A stretch of 64,000 bases of DNA from Halobacillus aidingensis (GCF_900104185.1 NZ_FNIZ01000001.1:62001-126000); one strand, 5' to 3'; numbered from the stretch's first letter, positions 44,664 through 53,494 are shown. The notes: generated from the sequence alone by a model not told the origin. Numbers and translations: made by a program.

Positions 44664-46031
44664 GTGAGTTACTCTATTGGCAAACTTCTCCCTGTAGACG
44701 GTTTTAAAATTATTCGTAATGGAGAGTTGCCTCGAAGTTTTCATCGTTCCTTGTCACATTTATACCAGCCGATTGTAGGGAGGTTGGCGGTCTCGCTTTA
44801 TCATGTCCTTATATCGGAATCGGATATGGTTGAAGGGGATCAGGTGCAGTCTCACCATACATTGATGTCTTACCTTTCTGCCCCTTTGGACAAAATTTAT
44901 GAGGCGAGGGGGAAACTGGAGGCTATCGGACTATTACGGACGTTCCGCTCAATTGATGAAGATCAACAGGCGGTATATCTTTACTCTGTGCGCCCTCCTT
45001 TTTCTCCTGAAGAGTTCTTTCTTGATGATATGCTCTCTTTGCTGCTGCATTATGAGTTGGGTAAGGAAAAGTATGAGCGCTTACAAAGCCGTTTGTTGAA
45101 CGCCAGACAAACGCTTGATGGTTTTACTGAAGTTACCGCGACTTTTGATGAAGTCTTCCATAACAAAATGATTGAAACTGTCCAAAGAGAAACTGAAACC
45201 ATTGCCAAGCAGCAGAATCATCAACCAGAATCCAGAGGGCCGGTAGCATCCATGGATCGAGTGGACTTTCACTGGCTGAACCATGCATTAAAAAAGCGAA
45301 TGTATCCATCAGAACAAATATTAAATGGGCGCAACAAGAAGTTGATTGTTCAATTGGCGACGTTGTATGATCTTTCAAACACTGAGCTGGAAAAAGCGGT
45401 CACCTGGGCCATTGACGAAAATCATTACTTAGTGGAAGAAGAGTTGAAGGCAGCTTGTCATGATTTTATGAAGGAACAAAAGAATGACAGACAGAGAGAA
45501 TCAGCTCTAGATCGCAGAGAGAAAATGAAAGTGGAAAACACGTCAACAAATGGGACAAAAGAGGATCAGTTCATTCAAATGCTTGAGGAAATCTCTCCTA
45601 GGGAATTGCTTGAAGATGTATCCAATGGTAACCGTGCGTCTGAACAAGATTTGAAAATGATTCGTGACGTGATGACAGAACAAGGAATTGAACCAGGAGT
45701 CATGAATGTACTCGTCCATTACGTCCTATTAAAAACCGATATGAAATTGTCGAAGCCTTACCTTGAGAAAATCGCAAGTCACTGGGCAAGAAAAAATGTA
45801 ACGACCGTGAGACAAGCGATGAACCTAGCCAAGGCCGAGCATCAGAAATACCAGCAATGGGGAAAACAGAAGTCTCAAAAGCGTAAAAACCAAAAAGAAG
45901 AAGTCATCCCAGCCTGGTTCACACAACAAGAGGCTCCTCAGCATGAGAAACATGAAAAGCAAGAAGCAGCACAAGTCAACACTGATGATATAGCGGCAAG
46001 GATAAAAAGATTGACGAACAAAGGTAATTAA
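44664..46031 (+). CDS. dnaB: Replication initiation and membrane attachment protein DnaB
   Basis: Gram-positive primosome protein (not the helicase) that with DnaD and DnaI loads the replicative helicase. The 455 residues comprise an N-terminal winged-helix domain (about 1-190, LPRSFHRSLSHLYQPIVGRLAVSLYHVL), a central acidic linker, and a DnaD-like helical domain (about 300-400, ISPRELLEDVSNGNRASEQDLKMI, ending in YLEKIASHWARKNVTTVRQAM, the YxxxIxxxW motif). The tail is Lys/Gln rich. Starts at GTG, downstream of AAGGAGGTGG. dnaI follows 14 bp later. Confidence 0.95.
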   Translation: MSYSIGKLLPVDGFKIIRNGELPRSFHRSLSHLYQPIVGRLAVSLYHVLISESDMVEGDQVQSHHTLMSYLSAPLDKIYEARGKLEAIGLLRTFRSIDEDQQAVYLYSVRPPFSPEEFFLDDMLSLLLHYELGKEKYERLQSRLLNARQTLDGFTEVTATFDEVFHNKMIETVQRETETIAKQQNHQPESRGPVASMDRVDFHWLNHALKKRMYPSEQILNGRNKKLIVQLATLYDLSNTELEKAVTWAIDENHYLVEEELKAACHDFMKEQKNDRQRESALDRREKMKVENTSTNGTKEDQFIQMLEEISPRELLEDVSNGNRASEQDLKMIRDVMTEQGIEPGVMNVLVHYVLLKTDMKLSKPYLEKIASHWARKNVTTVRQAMNLAKAEHQKYQQWGKQKSQKRKNQKEEVIPAWFTQQEAPQHEKHEKQEAAQVNTDDIAARIKRLTNKGN

Positions 46032-46045
46032 AAGGGGGGATAACA

Positions 46046-46978
46046 ATGGAACCTATTCAACAATCATTAAAAAAATGGATGCGTAACAACAAGCAGTTTC
46101 AAAAACGAATGAACCATATGAAAGCAGAAGTTATGGAATCCTCGGAAGTTAAAAAGTTGATGCAGGAGCATGAAGAGTTAACGGAAGAAGCGATAGAGAA
46201 ACAGTTGATTAAACTCTATGAATACCGTACTCAGTCAAAAAACTGTGAGAAATGCCCAACACGTGAAGAGTGTATCAATATCCTTCCCGGTTACGTTCCA
46301 AGAGTAGAAGTGGAAGGTTCTGATGTGAAGTTGATTTATGATAAATGTCGCCGTCAACGGAAACATGAACAGCAGGAAGAGCAAAAATCTTTAGTGAGAA
46401 GTCTCCATATGCCACGTGAAATCCTTGAGGCTTCATTAGAACGAATGGATCTTCAAGACCCGGATCGAGGAGCTGCGGTGGAACGAACTGTCCAATATAT
46501 TGAAGGTCTTAATGATGAACTGCCAAGTAAGGGATTGTACTTTCATGGCCCGTTTGGTGTGGGGAAAACTTATTTCCTTGGAGCTATCGCAAATGAACTA
46601 AGCTCAAAAAATATCCCTTCTATGGTCATCTATATGCCGGAATTTGTAAGAGAAATTAAAGCATCAATCAAAGACGATTCCATGAATGAAAAGATTGAAG
46701 CATTCAAAGAAATTCCTGTACTCATGCTTGATGATATAGGTGCAGAATCTCAATCTGCGTGGTTTAGAGATGAGGTACTTGGAAGTATTCTCCACTACCG
46801 AATGATGGAAAGACTTCCGGTTTTCTTCACTTCTAACTACAATTTGAACGAGTTGGAGAAAGTGTTGATGACGAGTAATCGCGGAGATGTAGAACAAGTA
46901 AAAGCAAAAAGAATTACAGAGCGGATCCGCCAACTGAGTGAAGGGGTCCACGTGAATGGGCGGAATAGACGAGGATAA
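46046..46978 (+). CDS. dnaI: Primosomal protein DnaI (helicase loader)
   Basis: AAA+ ATPase that loads the replicative helicase, 310 residues. The N-terminal helicase-binding domain contains a Cys-rich zinc segment (CEKCPTREECINILPGY). The AAA+ core has Walker A HGPFGVGKTYFLGAI, Walker B VLMLDDIGAE, sensor I FFTSNYNLNELE and an Arg finger region near RITERIRQL. Ribosome site AAAGGGGGGA. Operon with dnaB. No clear terminator follows; the 180-bp gap after it holds only short inverted repeats without T runs. Confidence 0.96.
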   Translation: MEPIQQSLKKWMRNNKQFQKRMNHMKAEVMESSEVKKLMQEHEELTEEAIEKQLIKLYEYRTQSKNCEKCPTREECINILPGYVPRVEVEGSDVKLIYDKCRRQRKHEQQEEQKSLVRSLHMPREILEASLERMDLQDPDRGAAVERTVQYIEGLNDELPSKGLYFHGPFGVGKTYFLGAIANELSSKNIPSMVIYMPEFVREIKASIKDDSMNEKIEAFKEIPVLMLDDIGAESQSAWFRDEVLGSILHYRMMERLPVFFTSNYNLNELEKVLMTSNRGDVEQVKAKRITERIRQLSEGVHVNGRNRRG

Positions 46979-47156
46979 CGATTACAAAACGTAAGACAAT
47001 AGCATGATTCCCTCTCTTGTCACATAAATATAACAGGGAACAGCCAACTTTATGTCATAGGTGCGTCATCTTTTAATGGCTGATTTTCAGGGCTGGCCCC
47101 TGAGGTCTTCCATTGAACATAGAAGTTGAGTGAAGTCGGGACGAGGGGGAATTTTG

Positions 47157-47975
47157 GTGTTTTGCATTCATTTTTCTAATCGTACGGAAGCGATCCTATT
47201 CTATAATGCGATTGTCTCGGAACAAAAACTTTGGATTTTCAAGGAACACAAAGACGGGTTTGATGTGAAGTTGATGAATGCTTCATTGAGTGGAGCGGCT
47301 TATGTTGAGGCGATTCGGGCCTTTTTACAAGTAATCCGGAAAAGGAAAATGCTCGGATGGATGGAAGGCGTTTTGAAACATCGGTACTATTATGAGGACG
47401 CACAAGAAGTTCAACGAATGCTTGAAATTGGACAAGACTTCGAAGATAAACCACCCGCGGGACTCCAACTTCCACCGATTTACCACTATTTACGCGCTTT
47501 TATTCAGGATTATTTGATCGCTAGAAGTTATGTGGAATTTGATGAACTCAGTGCTGCTTGTTTGCAATCCGTCCATGAATCGCTTATTGAATATACAGGG
47601 AAAATCATTGATGAATATAAACAAGAAGAGTCCTATCAACTGTTGGTGGATTCATGGCGTCACCGTGTCCATCATAAAGACACAGGCGTTCAGTTGCTTC
47701 ATCTGCTTGATGATGGTCGTTTAACCTACTACCATGATGAAGGAAACCCGATTAGTGAATCGGAAACAAGGTTGTACATGAAGCAATATCCGGATGATTG
47801 TATTGCTCATCTGCCGATTGAATGGCCGGTTACACCAGCTCTTGCTCATGCACCTGATGAGTTGATCATCTATTCGGATGAAACGGACCATTCAAACTTA
47901 GAGTTATTGATGAATATATTTGAAGAAAAAGCTTCATGGAGGCCTAAATCACAATTTCCTTTTAAAATGGGTTGA
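47157..47975 (+). CDS. ytxC: YtxC-like sporulation-associated protein
   Basis: Soluble protein of 272 residues, function unknown; the family is found in spore formers and is named after B. subtilis ytxC, which likewise lies between dnaI and thrS. Visible blocks are FSNRTEAILFYNAI at the N-terminus, YYYEDAQEVQRMLEIGQ, LPPIYHYLRAFIQDYLIARSYVEFDEL and SYQLLVDSWRHRVHHKDTGVQLLHLLDDG. The start is the GTG spaced 7 nt from GAGGGGG. The thrS promoter -35 overlaps its stop codon. Confidence 0.85.
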   Translation: MFCIHFSNRTEAILFYNAIVSEQKLWIFKEHKDGFDVKLMNASLSGAAYVEAIRAFLQVIRKRKMLGWMEGVLKHRYYYEDAQEVQRMLEIGQDFEDKPPAGLQLPPIYHYLRAFIQDYLIARSYVEFDELSAACLQSVHESLIEYTGKIIDEYKQEESYQLLVDSWRHRVHHKDTGVQLLHLLDDGRLTYYHDEGNPISESETRLYMKQYPDDCIAHLPIEWPVTPALAHAPDELIIYSDETDHSNLELLMNIFEEKASWRPKSQFPFKMG

Positions 47976-48000
47976 TTTCCTTTTCCTAAATGGATATAAT
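47972..48000 (+). promoter_or_regulatory. SigA promoter of thrS
   Basis: TTGATT (47972-47977), 17-bp spacer, TATAAT (47995-48000). The start point is about 48007, just before the T-box leader. Confidence 0.8.
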
Positions 48001-48006
48001 AACGTA

Positions 48007-48275
48007 CATATCTAAACAACGGCTTGGAAAAGGACACGAACATAAAGTGACGCAAGACCAGAGAGAGGAGCCATCGGCTGGAAGCTCCTTGTTGACGGCT
48101 TTAATGTTTACCACCTTGGAGCTCTGTCTGTGAACATGTGATTAGTAATAGACAGCGTCTGATCCGCGTTAAGGAGAATGAAGCCGCATCGTCTTACTTT
48201 GCGGGAATTTGGGTGGAACCACGAGTGATAACGCTCGTCCCTTAGCTTATATGCTGAGGGACGGGCGTTTTTTAT
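48007..48275 (+). promoter_or_regulatory. T-box leader of thrS (threonine specific)
   Basis: tRNA-sensing transcription antitermination leader. The T-box bulge TGGAACCACG is at 48214-48223. The terminator follows as CGCTCGTCCCT with AGGGACGGGCG and a T run ending near 48273. A likely specifier ACC (Thr) followed by A is at 48109-48112, within the Stem I loop. Uncharged tRNA-Thr would pair with ACC and the T-box and allow thrS transcription. Confidence 0.9.
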
Positions 48276-48303
48276 ATTTATTTTAGATAAAGGAGTGTTA
48301 AAC

Positions 48304-50250
48304 ATGTCGAATGCGATTCAAATCAAATTTCCAGACGGTAACATTAAGGAGTTTGAGAGAGGTACGACAGGTGAAGAAATCGCACAATCGATCTCCCCTG
48401 GCTTGAAAAAACAAGCCCTGGCGATCAAATTAGACGGCGAACCTTATGATTTAAGAAGACCGATTGAACAAGATGGTGCGATTGAAATCTTGACATATAA
48501 AAACCCAGAAGGTCTGGAAGTGGTCCGCCACTCTTCCGCTCACTTGATGGCGCAGGCGATTAAACGTCTATATGGCAATGTGAAGCTTGGTGTTGGTCCA
48601 GTGATCGAAAACGGATTTTATTATGATATCGACATGGAAGAGTCCCTTACACCAGAGGACCTTCCGAAGATCGAAAAAGAAATGCAGCGCATCGTCGATG
48701 AGAATTTAGAAATCGAACGCATCGAACTTTCACGTGAAGAAGCGATTGAAAAGTATAAAGAGATCGGTGACGATTTGAAACTTGAGCTGATCGAAGCAAT
48801 CCCTGCAGGGGAACAAGTGACAATTTATCAGCAGGGAGAATTTTTCGATCTTTGCCGCGGGGTTCATGTTCCGCAAACAAGTAAAATCAAAGTCTTCAAG
48901 CTGTTAAGCATTTCTGGTGCATACTGGCGTGGAGACAGCGATAATCAAATGCTGCAGCGTATTTATGGTACAGCTTTTGAAAAGAAAGCCCATCTTGATG
49001 AGTACCTGAAAATGCTTGAAGAAGCAAAAGAAAGAGATCATCGTAAGTTAGGAAAAGAACTCGATATTTTTACAGTCAATCAAAAGGTTGGTCAAGGGCT
49101 GCCGATGTGGCTTCCGAAAGGAGCTACAATTCGTCGTACAATTGAACGATACATTGTAGATACAGAGGAACGTCTTGGGTATGATCACGTTTACACACCT
49201 GTTCTTGGAAGTGTAGATTTGTATAAAACAAGTGGACACTGGGATCATTATCAGGATGACATGTTCCCAACAATGGAAATGGATAATGAAGATCTCGTCC
49301 TTCGTCCAATGAACTGTCCACACCATATGATGATTTACAAAAATCAATTGCACAGCTACCGTAATCTTCCCGTACGTATTGCCGAGCTCGGCATGATGCA
49401 CCGCTACGAAATGTCCGGCGCACTTGCAGGATTGCAGCGTGTACGTGCGATGACATTGAATGACGCCCATATCTTCGCTCGTCCAGATCAATTGAAGGAT
49501 GAATTCAAACGTGTGGTTCGTCTTGTGCAGGAAGTGTATCGTGACTTTGGGATCAATGATTACTACTTCCGCCTTTCTTATAGAGATCCTGAGGACAAAG
49601 AGAAGTATGTCGACAATGATGCGATGTGGGATAAAGCTCAGGCGATGTTGAAAGAAACAATGGAAGATATGGAGCTTGAGTATGTAGAAGCAGAAGGGGA
49701 AGCGGCCTTCTACGGTCCAAAACTCGATGTTCAAGTGAAGACAGCTCTTGGAAAAGATGAAACATTATCTACTGTTCAGCTCGACTTCCACCTGCCGGAG
49801 CGTTTCGATCTGACATACGTTGGAGAAGATGGAGAAGATCACCGTCCGGTTGTTATTCACCGTGGAGTGGTATCAACAATGGAACGCTTTGTTGCTTTTC
49901 TTATTGAAGAGTATAAAGGCGTATTCCCAACTTGGCTGGCTCCTGTCCAGGCGAAAATCATCCCTGTATCCGCAGATGTGCACCTTGATTATGCGAAGAA
50001 ACTTGAAGATGAGTTGCGTGAAGCAGGCGTGCGTGTTGAAGTCGATGAGCGTAATGAAAAGATCGGTTACAAGATCCGTGAAGCTCAAATGCAAAAAATT
50101 CCGTTCCAGCTTGTGGTTGGTGACAAAGAAATTCAAGACAATGCTGTCAACGTCCGTCGTTACGGAGAACAAGATTCCGCAACAAAACCACTGGATACAT
50201 TCAAACAGGAAATCCGCAACGAAATCGACCAAAAACTACTACGTAAGTAA
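48304..50250 (+). CDS. thrS: Threonyl-tRNA synthetase
   Basis: Class II synthetase of 648 residues. Order: TGS domain (1-65), editing domain with [10 protein letters not shown] and SGAYWRGDS-type second-site residues, catalytic core with motif 1 [17 protein letters not shown], zinc and motif 2 region [14 protein letters not shown] and [19 protein letters not shown], and motif 3 [17 protein letters not shown]. The C-terminal anticodon-binding domain is [22 protein letters not shown]. Start after AAAGGAG. A T-box controls it and a strong terminator follows, so monocistronic. Confidence 0.97.
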   Translation: MSNAIQIKFPDGNIKEFERGTTGEEIAQSISPGLKKQALAIKLDGEPYDLRRPIEQDGAIEILTYKNPEGLEVVRHSSAHLMAQAIKRLYGNVKLGVGPVIENGFYYDIDMEESLTPEDLPKIEKEMQRIVDENLEIERIELSREEAIEKYKEIGDDLKLELIEAIPAGEQVTIYQQGEFFDLCRGVHVPQTSKIKVFKLLSISGAYWRGDSDNQMLQRIYGTAFEKKAHLDEYLKMLEEAKERDHRKLGKELDIFTVNQKVGQGLPMWLPKGATIRRTIERYIVDTEERLGYDHVYTPVLGSVDLYKTSGHWDHYQDDMFPTMEMDNEDLVLRPMNCPHHMMIYKNQLHSYRNLPVRIAELGMMHRYEMSGALAGLQRVRAMTLNDAHIFARPDQLKDEFKRVVRLVQEVYRDFGINDYYFRLSYRDPEDKEKYVDNDAMWDKAQAMLKETMEDMELEYVEAEGEAAFYGPKLDVQVKTALGKDETLSTVQLDFHLPERFDLTYVGEDGEDHRPVVIHRGVVSTMERFVAFLIEEYKGVFPTWLAPVQAKIIPVSADVHLDYAKKLEDELREAGVRVEVDERNEKIGYKIREAQMQKIPFQLVVGDKEIQDNAVNVRRYGEQDSATKPLDTFKQEIRNEIDQKLLRK

Positions 50251-50256
50251 AAGAAC

Positions 50257-50299
50257 AAAACCCGAAAGCCTCCTAAAAGGCTTTCGGGTTTTGCTTTTT
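50257..50299 (+). terminator. Terminator of thrS
   Basis: Perfect 15-bp stem (50257-50271 with 50278-50292), followed by TTTTT after GC. Confidence 0.95.
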
Positions 50300-50324
50300 C
50301 CATATTTATTTCGCTATTATGGGA

Positions 50325-50395
50325 AGGTGCCGTCCACTATCCTGGTGTTATAAGCCCCCATGCGCTCACCAAAAGTCTCGAAACTGAGTCTTTCA
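50325..50395. repeat. Remnant of the dispersed element (module A end joined to module B end)
   Basis: GTGCCGTCCACTATCCTGGTG (the module A inner end, cf. 43206-43226) is followed after about 15 bp by CACCAAAAGTCTCGAAACTG and AGTCTTTCACAA (the module B outer end, cf. 43490-43518). Nearly all the interior is deleted. Confidence 0.7.
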
Positions 50396-50464
50396 CAAAC
50401 AAGAGCTATAGTGGAAGAAGGTGGATGGTGAGTCCTGGCTAAAAAAGCCTTGATTTTTGCGGGT

Positions 50465-50534
50465 GCATGCCTTATCCTAGTTTAAGTAGTCATGTCGGCG
50501 GAGTTTAGTTGTTGACATGCATCATAAGGCATGC
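50465..50534. promoter_or_regulatory. Nested inverted repeats around the infC promoter
   Basis: GCATGCCTTAT (50465-50475) and ATAAGGCATGC (50524-50534) are a perfect 11-base inverted repeat. CATGTC (50491-50496) and GACATG (50514-50519) form a second one inside it. The right arms fall in the promoter -35 and spacer, so a protein or a cruciform could control it. Confidence 0.5.
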
Positions 50535-50540
50535 TATTAT
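50512..50540 (+). promoter_or_regulatory. SigA promoter of infC-rpmI-rplT
   Basis: Perfect TTGACA (50512-50517), 17-bp spacer, TATTAT (50535-50540). Confidence 0.85.
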
Positions 50541-50546
50541 AATTTA

Positions 50547-50690
50547 GGTAACTGAATGAACGGATCTAGAGACAAGTAGGAGCACCCGCTTCTCACCTGA
50601 TCGACGCACAGCGCAGTTGGCAGGTCACTTATTCCTTTGATTATTAGGAGTCGTGTGGGTGCAGTATGTGTACCGACACTTTTTTTATTT
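50547..50690 (+). promoter_or_regulatory. L20-type autoregulatory leader of infC-rpmI-rplT
   Basis: Long structured leader before infC. GAGCACCC (from 50580) can pair with GGGTGC (50657-50662), and ACCTG with CAGGT, in an antitermination fold. Alternatively GTGTGGGT with ACCGACAC forms a terminator ended by a T7 run (50680-50686). In B. subtilis, ribosomal protein L20 binds such a leader and causes termination. Assigned by position and architecture. Confidence 0.7.
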
Positions 50691-50758
50691 GCATCAGGAA
50701 ATCTTGTCGATGACAGATCTCATATAAGTTTTCTAAAATTTGTTGGAGGTGGCTCGAT

Positions 50759-51277
50759 ATTAGCAAGGATAACATGAACGTTAATGAGAAAATCCGTGCC
50801 CGTGAAGTTCGTCTGATCGACGTAAATGGTGAGCAACTTGGAGTTAAACCACGTAATGAAGCTTTAGATATCGCAGCGAATGCGAATCTTGATCTTGTTA
50901 TGGTAGCGCCAAATGCGAAGCCTCCGGTTTGCCGAGTGATGGACTACGGAAAGTATCGTTTCGAGCAGCAGAAGAAAGAAAAAGAAGCTCGTAAGAAACA
51001 AACCGTCATCAAAGTCAAGGAAGTTCGTCTCAGCCCTGGGATTGAAGACCATGACTTCAACACGAAACTGCGTAACGCGCGTAAGTTCTTGGAGAAAGGT
51101 GACAAAGTGAAGGCATCTGTCCGTTTCCGCGGTCGTGCAATCACTCACAAAGAACTTGGACAAAAAGTACTTGAACGCATGGCGGATGAGTGCAAAGACA
51201 TTGCCCAAGTTGAGACCAAGCCTAAAATGGAAGGTCGTAGTATGTTCTTAATGCTTGCTCCTCTTAACGAGAAGTAA
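50759..51277 (+). CDS. infC: Translation initiation factor IF-3 (AUU start)
   Basis: Binds the 30S subunit and ensures correct initiation, 172 residues. The N-terminus [20 protein letters not shown] aligns with B. subtilis IF-3 from residue 1 if the start is the ATT at 50759, spaced 9 nt from GGAGG. The first ATG is five codons further in and 24 nt from that site, too far. The AUU start allows IF-3 to repress its own translation. Further blocks: [33 protein letters not shown] and [20 protein letters not shown]. First gene of the operon with rpmI and rplT. Confidence 0.95.
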   Translation: MSKDNMNVNEKIRAREVRLIDVNGEQLGVKPRNEALDIAANANLDLVMVAPNAKPPVCRVMDYGKYRFEQQKKEKEARKKQTVIKVKEVRLSPGIEDHDFNTKLRNARKFLEKGDKVKASVRFRGRAITHKELGQKVLERMADECKDIAQVETKPKMEGRSMFLMLAPLNEK

Positions 51278-51309
51278 GGAATTGTATCAAGTTAAAGGAG
51301 GAAATTCAC

Positions 51310-51507
51310 ATGCCAAAAATGAAAACCCATAAAGGTTCTCAAAAACGCTTCAAAAAGACTGGAACAGGTAAGGTGAAACGTTCTCACGCTTACACTAGCC
51401 ACTTGTTCGCGAACAAATCTACAAAACAAAAGCGTAAGTTGCGTAAAGATGCACTAGTTTCTGCTGGAGACTACCGCCGCATCAAGCACATGCTTCCAAA
51501 CGACTAA
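51310..51507 (+). CDS. rpmI: 50S ribosomal protein L35
   Basis: Small, very basic large-subunit protein, 65 residues, starting [20 protein letters not shown] with the [23 protein letters not shown] core typical of L35. Ribosome site AAAGGAGG. Between infC and rplT, the universal order. Confidence 0.97.
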   Translation: MPKMKTHKGSQKRFKKTGTGKVKRSHAYTSHLFANKSTKQKRKLRKDALVSAGDYRRIKHMLPND

Positions 51508-51537
51508 TATACATTGATTTAAATAGGAGGGATTACC

Positions 51538-51894
51538 ATGCCACGAGTAAAAGGTGGAACAGTGACACGCCAACGTCGTAACCGTGTCCTTAAACTAGCA
51601 AAAGGTTATTATGGTTCAAAACATGCACTATTCAAAACTGCAAAACAACAAGTAATGAAATCAGGTCAGTATGCTTACCGTGACCGTCGTCAGAAAAAGC
51701 GCGACTTCCGTAAGCTATGGATCGCTCGTATCAACGCTGCAGCGCGTTTGAACGACATTTCTTACAGCCGTCTAATGCACGGTTTGAAGCTTGCAGGTGT
51801 TGAAGTTAACCGTAAGATGCTAGCTGATCTTGCTGTAAACGATGAGCAAGGTTTCGCAAGCCTAGCAGAGCAAGCTAAATCTGCTCTTAAGTAA
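51538..51894 (+). CDS. rplT: 50S ribosomal protein L20
   Basis: Basic large-subunit protein of 118 residues needed for early 50S assembly and the probable repressor of this operon through its leader. Begins [20 protein letters not shown], with [47 protein letters not shown]-type helical N-terminal half and the [24 protein letters not shown] globular end. Ribosome site AGGAGG. Confidence 0.97.
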   Translation: MPRVKGGTVTRQRRNRVLKLAKGYYGSKHALFKTAKQQVMKSGQYAYRDRRQKKRDFRKLWIARINAAARLNDISYSRLMHGLKLAGVEVNRKMLADLAVNDEQGFASLAEQAKSALK

Positions 51895-51910
51895 TAAAAT
51901 GACAATGATA

Positions 51911-51951
51911 AAGAACCATTTCCGATCGGTAGGAAATGGTTCTTTTTTATA
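51911..51951 (+). terminator. Terminator of infC-rpmI-rplT
   Basis: Perfect 13-bp stem (51911-51923 with 51932-51944), followed by TTTTT. Confidence 0.95.
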
Positions 51952-51969
51952 GTCAGAAACCTATGGATT

Positions 51970-52020
51970 TACATAATAAGTGACCCAGCATTTTGGAAGA
52001 CTCAGTTTCGGGACGTTTGT
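51970..52020. repeat. Solo end of the dispersed inverted-repeat element
   Basis: ATAATAAGTGACCCAGCATTT, then TGGAAGACTCAGTTTCGGGAC, resembles the left end of copy 2 (42849-42893). No other part of the element follows before the ysdA ribosome site. Confidence 0.65.
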
Positions 52021-52055
52021 GGAGCAAATGGTATTTAGGAGGAAGGAGTATTATT

Positions 52056-52337
52056 ATGGATGTTGTTATTTTTATTGGAATGTATGGAATCGTCATTAAC
52101 CTAATCCTTTTCATTATGATGGGGATAGATAAACGTTGGTCTAAAAGAGGATCTTGGCGGATTGAAGAAAAGAAACTCTGGGGAATAGCTTTAGCCGGGG
52201 GGGCTCTTGGAGGGTGGATTGGCATGAGTGTATTTAGGCATAAAACGAAACATACTTCGTTCAAACTTGGTTTTTCTCTCATTACCCTTTTATATATCGC
52301 AGGAATGGCCTACCTGTTGAATCGGTTCTATCTCTAA
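52056..52337 (+). CDS. ysdA: DUF1294 membrane protein YsdA
   Basis: Small membrane protein of 93 residues with three helices (about 2-22, 47-60 and 72-89). The DUF1294 signature is present: MMGIDKRWSKRGSWRIEEKKLWGIALAGGALGGWIGMSVFRHKTKHTSFK, that is, D-K-x2-(A/S)-x4-R-I-x-E, then GG-x2-G-x2-G and F-RHKT-KH. Function unknown. The start is the ATG after AAGGAG. Follows rplT as in B. subtilis. Confidence 0.93.
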   Translation: MDVVIFIGMYGIVINLILFIMMGIDKRWSKRGSWRIEEKKLWGIALAGGALGGWIGMSVFRHKTKHTSFKLGFSLITLLYIAGMAYLLNRFYL

Positions 52338-52375
52338 CCGCTCTGTCATATTATGTAGACAGGGAGGGGGATGAG

Positions 52376-52948
52376 ATGGGCGAAACAACAAGTACCATTT
52401 TTGCATGGTTAGAACATCAAGAAGCCTGGGCACCGCTCTTATTCATTGCTATTCATTTATTACGACCATTTTTGTTTTTACCTGTTATGCTCGTTTGTAT
52501 TACGGGTGGCGTTTTATTTGGGCCTATTGCTGGAAGTGCGTATTCGGTGGTGGGTACAATGCTCTCGAGTTTATTGTTTTATCGCACCATCAGGCTCGTT
52601 CCTTCTGGCTTAAAGAAATTGAGGTCGTTAAAAGGAAAATGGTTGAAGAAAAACTCTAATTTGACGGTAAAACAAGTCGCAATACTAAGACTTGTACCTT
52701 TTATTCATTTTCATTTACTTTCCTATTGTTTATTGGAAATTAGCGCAGACTTTAAAGAATATGCGAAGTCATCATTATTTGCAAACTTACCCTTAGCCGT
52801 CGTTTATACATCTGTCGGACAATGGATTTCCTTATTTTCCATCCCGATGATGTTCCTTTTTTCGGGAGCTTTAATTGGCGTGTGCTTTTTGATACGAAAA
52901 AAATACGAAGTGTTTCTCTGGAGAGATTTCTTCCAGACGAGTCCATAA
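52376..52948 (+). CDS. TVP38/TMEM64 (VTT/DedA-like) family membrane protein
   Basis: Membrane protein of 190 residues with about five hydrophobic segments. The VTT-domain pattern is visible: LLRPFLFLPVMLVCITGGVLFGPIAGSAYSVVGTMLSSLLFY (re-entrant loop with F/L-P and G-x-x-FG) and, later, LRLVPFIHFHLLSYCLLEIS, which corresponds to the family's R-x2-P-x-P/F-x2-N-Y segment but lacks the second Pro and Asn. Family members are lipid scramblases or transporters; the exact role is unknown. Starts at ATG just after AGGGAGGGGG. Possibly co-transcribed with ysdA. Confidence 0.82.
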   Translation: MGETTSTIFAWLEHQEAWAPLLFIAIHLLRPFLFLPVMLVCITGGVLFGPIAGSAYSVVGTMLSSLLFYRTIRLVPSGLKKLRSLKGKWLKKNSNLTVKQVAILRLVPFIHFHLLSYCLLEISADFKEYAKSSLFANLPLAVVYTSVGQWISLFSIPMMFLFSGALIGVCFLIRKKYEVFLWRDFFQTSP

Positions 52949-52951
52949 ACG

Positions 52952-52984
52952 AAAGCCTCACTCAAAGGAGTGGGGCTTTTTTTC
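52952..52984. terminator. Bidirectional terminator between convergent genes
   Basis: Twelve-base stem with one G-T pair (52952-52963 with 52968-52979), T run following on the plus strand. It overlaps the 3' end of ysdB, so mainly serves the plus-strand gene. Confidence 0.85.
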
Positions 52985-53383
52985 ATCGTGATTTTTTAAT
53001 GGCTGAATGATCAAACGGTTCATCGGGTATTTCCACTCGATGGAAGCATAAGGGTAGCGAATCAAGATTTCTTTTTCCATAAAGTAAAGATCCTCCCTGT
53101 CTAGACCTTGTAACCTTTCAGGGTTGTGTACACTCACACTGATGTTGATCACCTCAAACGAATCCTCAGTGGTCCCTAAGTACTTCTCTCCTTCAAAAAC
53201 ATGTCCTTTTAGAGTCATTAAAAAGTTTTCTTTCGTATTCTCCTTGTTATCATGAAAGTAAAATTGTTTCTTGTCTCTGGCAAGCTCTAATTTTCTCCTT
53301 GGATTGACGATGAATTTATAGGCGGTATAAATAATGAAGGCTATGGCAATCAGTAAGAGTAACCGGAATAATAGGATGATCAT
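52958..53383 (-). CDS. ysdB: SigW-pathway protein YsdB
   Basis: Membrane-anchored protein of about 141 residues: one N-terminal helix (MIILLFRLLLLIAIAFIIYTAYKFI), then a basic stretch (NPRRKLELARDKKQFYFHDN) and a soluble domain with FLMTLKGHVFEGEKYLG and SFEVINISVSVHNPERLQGL. Family function unknown; in B. subtilis ysdB belongs to the SigW regulon, and a SigW-type promoter is present here. The ATG at 53383, 9 nt from AGGGAG, fits better than the ATG nine bases upstream, which touches that site. Its last bases lie in the shared terminator. Confidence 0.9.
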   Translation of the reverse strand: MIILLFRLLLLIAIAFIIYTAYKFIVNPRRKLELARDKKQFYFHDNKENTKENFLMTLKGHVFEGEKYLGTTEDSFEVINISVSVHNPERLQGLDREDLYFMEKEILIRYPYASIEWKYPMNRLIIQPLKNHDEKKPHSFE

Positions 53384-53420
53384 TTCTTTCATCTCCCTGT
53401 AAACTGTTCTTTTGCTTCCA

Positions 53421-53447
53421 TACGTATGAACGTATCCTTTTGTTTCA
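53421..53447 (-). promoter_or_regulatory. SigW-type (ECF) promoter of ysdB
   Basis: Reverse strand TGAAAC (53447-53442), 17-bp spacer, CGTA (53424-53421), followed by TGG. About 38 bp upstream of the ysdB start. Confidence 0.75.
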
Positions 53448-53494
53448 AAAAATGATACATTTAATGAGAAAATTTTTAAATAGTTAGATGCTGA

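Noticed and set aside
46979-47156. Structured RNA or terminator after dnaI
   Set aside because: Only short inverted repeats (TTCCCT/AGGGAA, TCAGGG/CCCTGA) without a T run or consistent fold.
49048-49734. A 228-codon minus-strand frame opposite thrS
   Set aside because: Antisense of conserved synthetase motifs; no ribosome site or domain.
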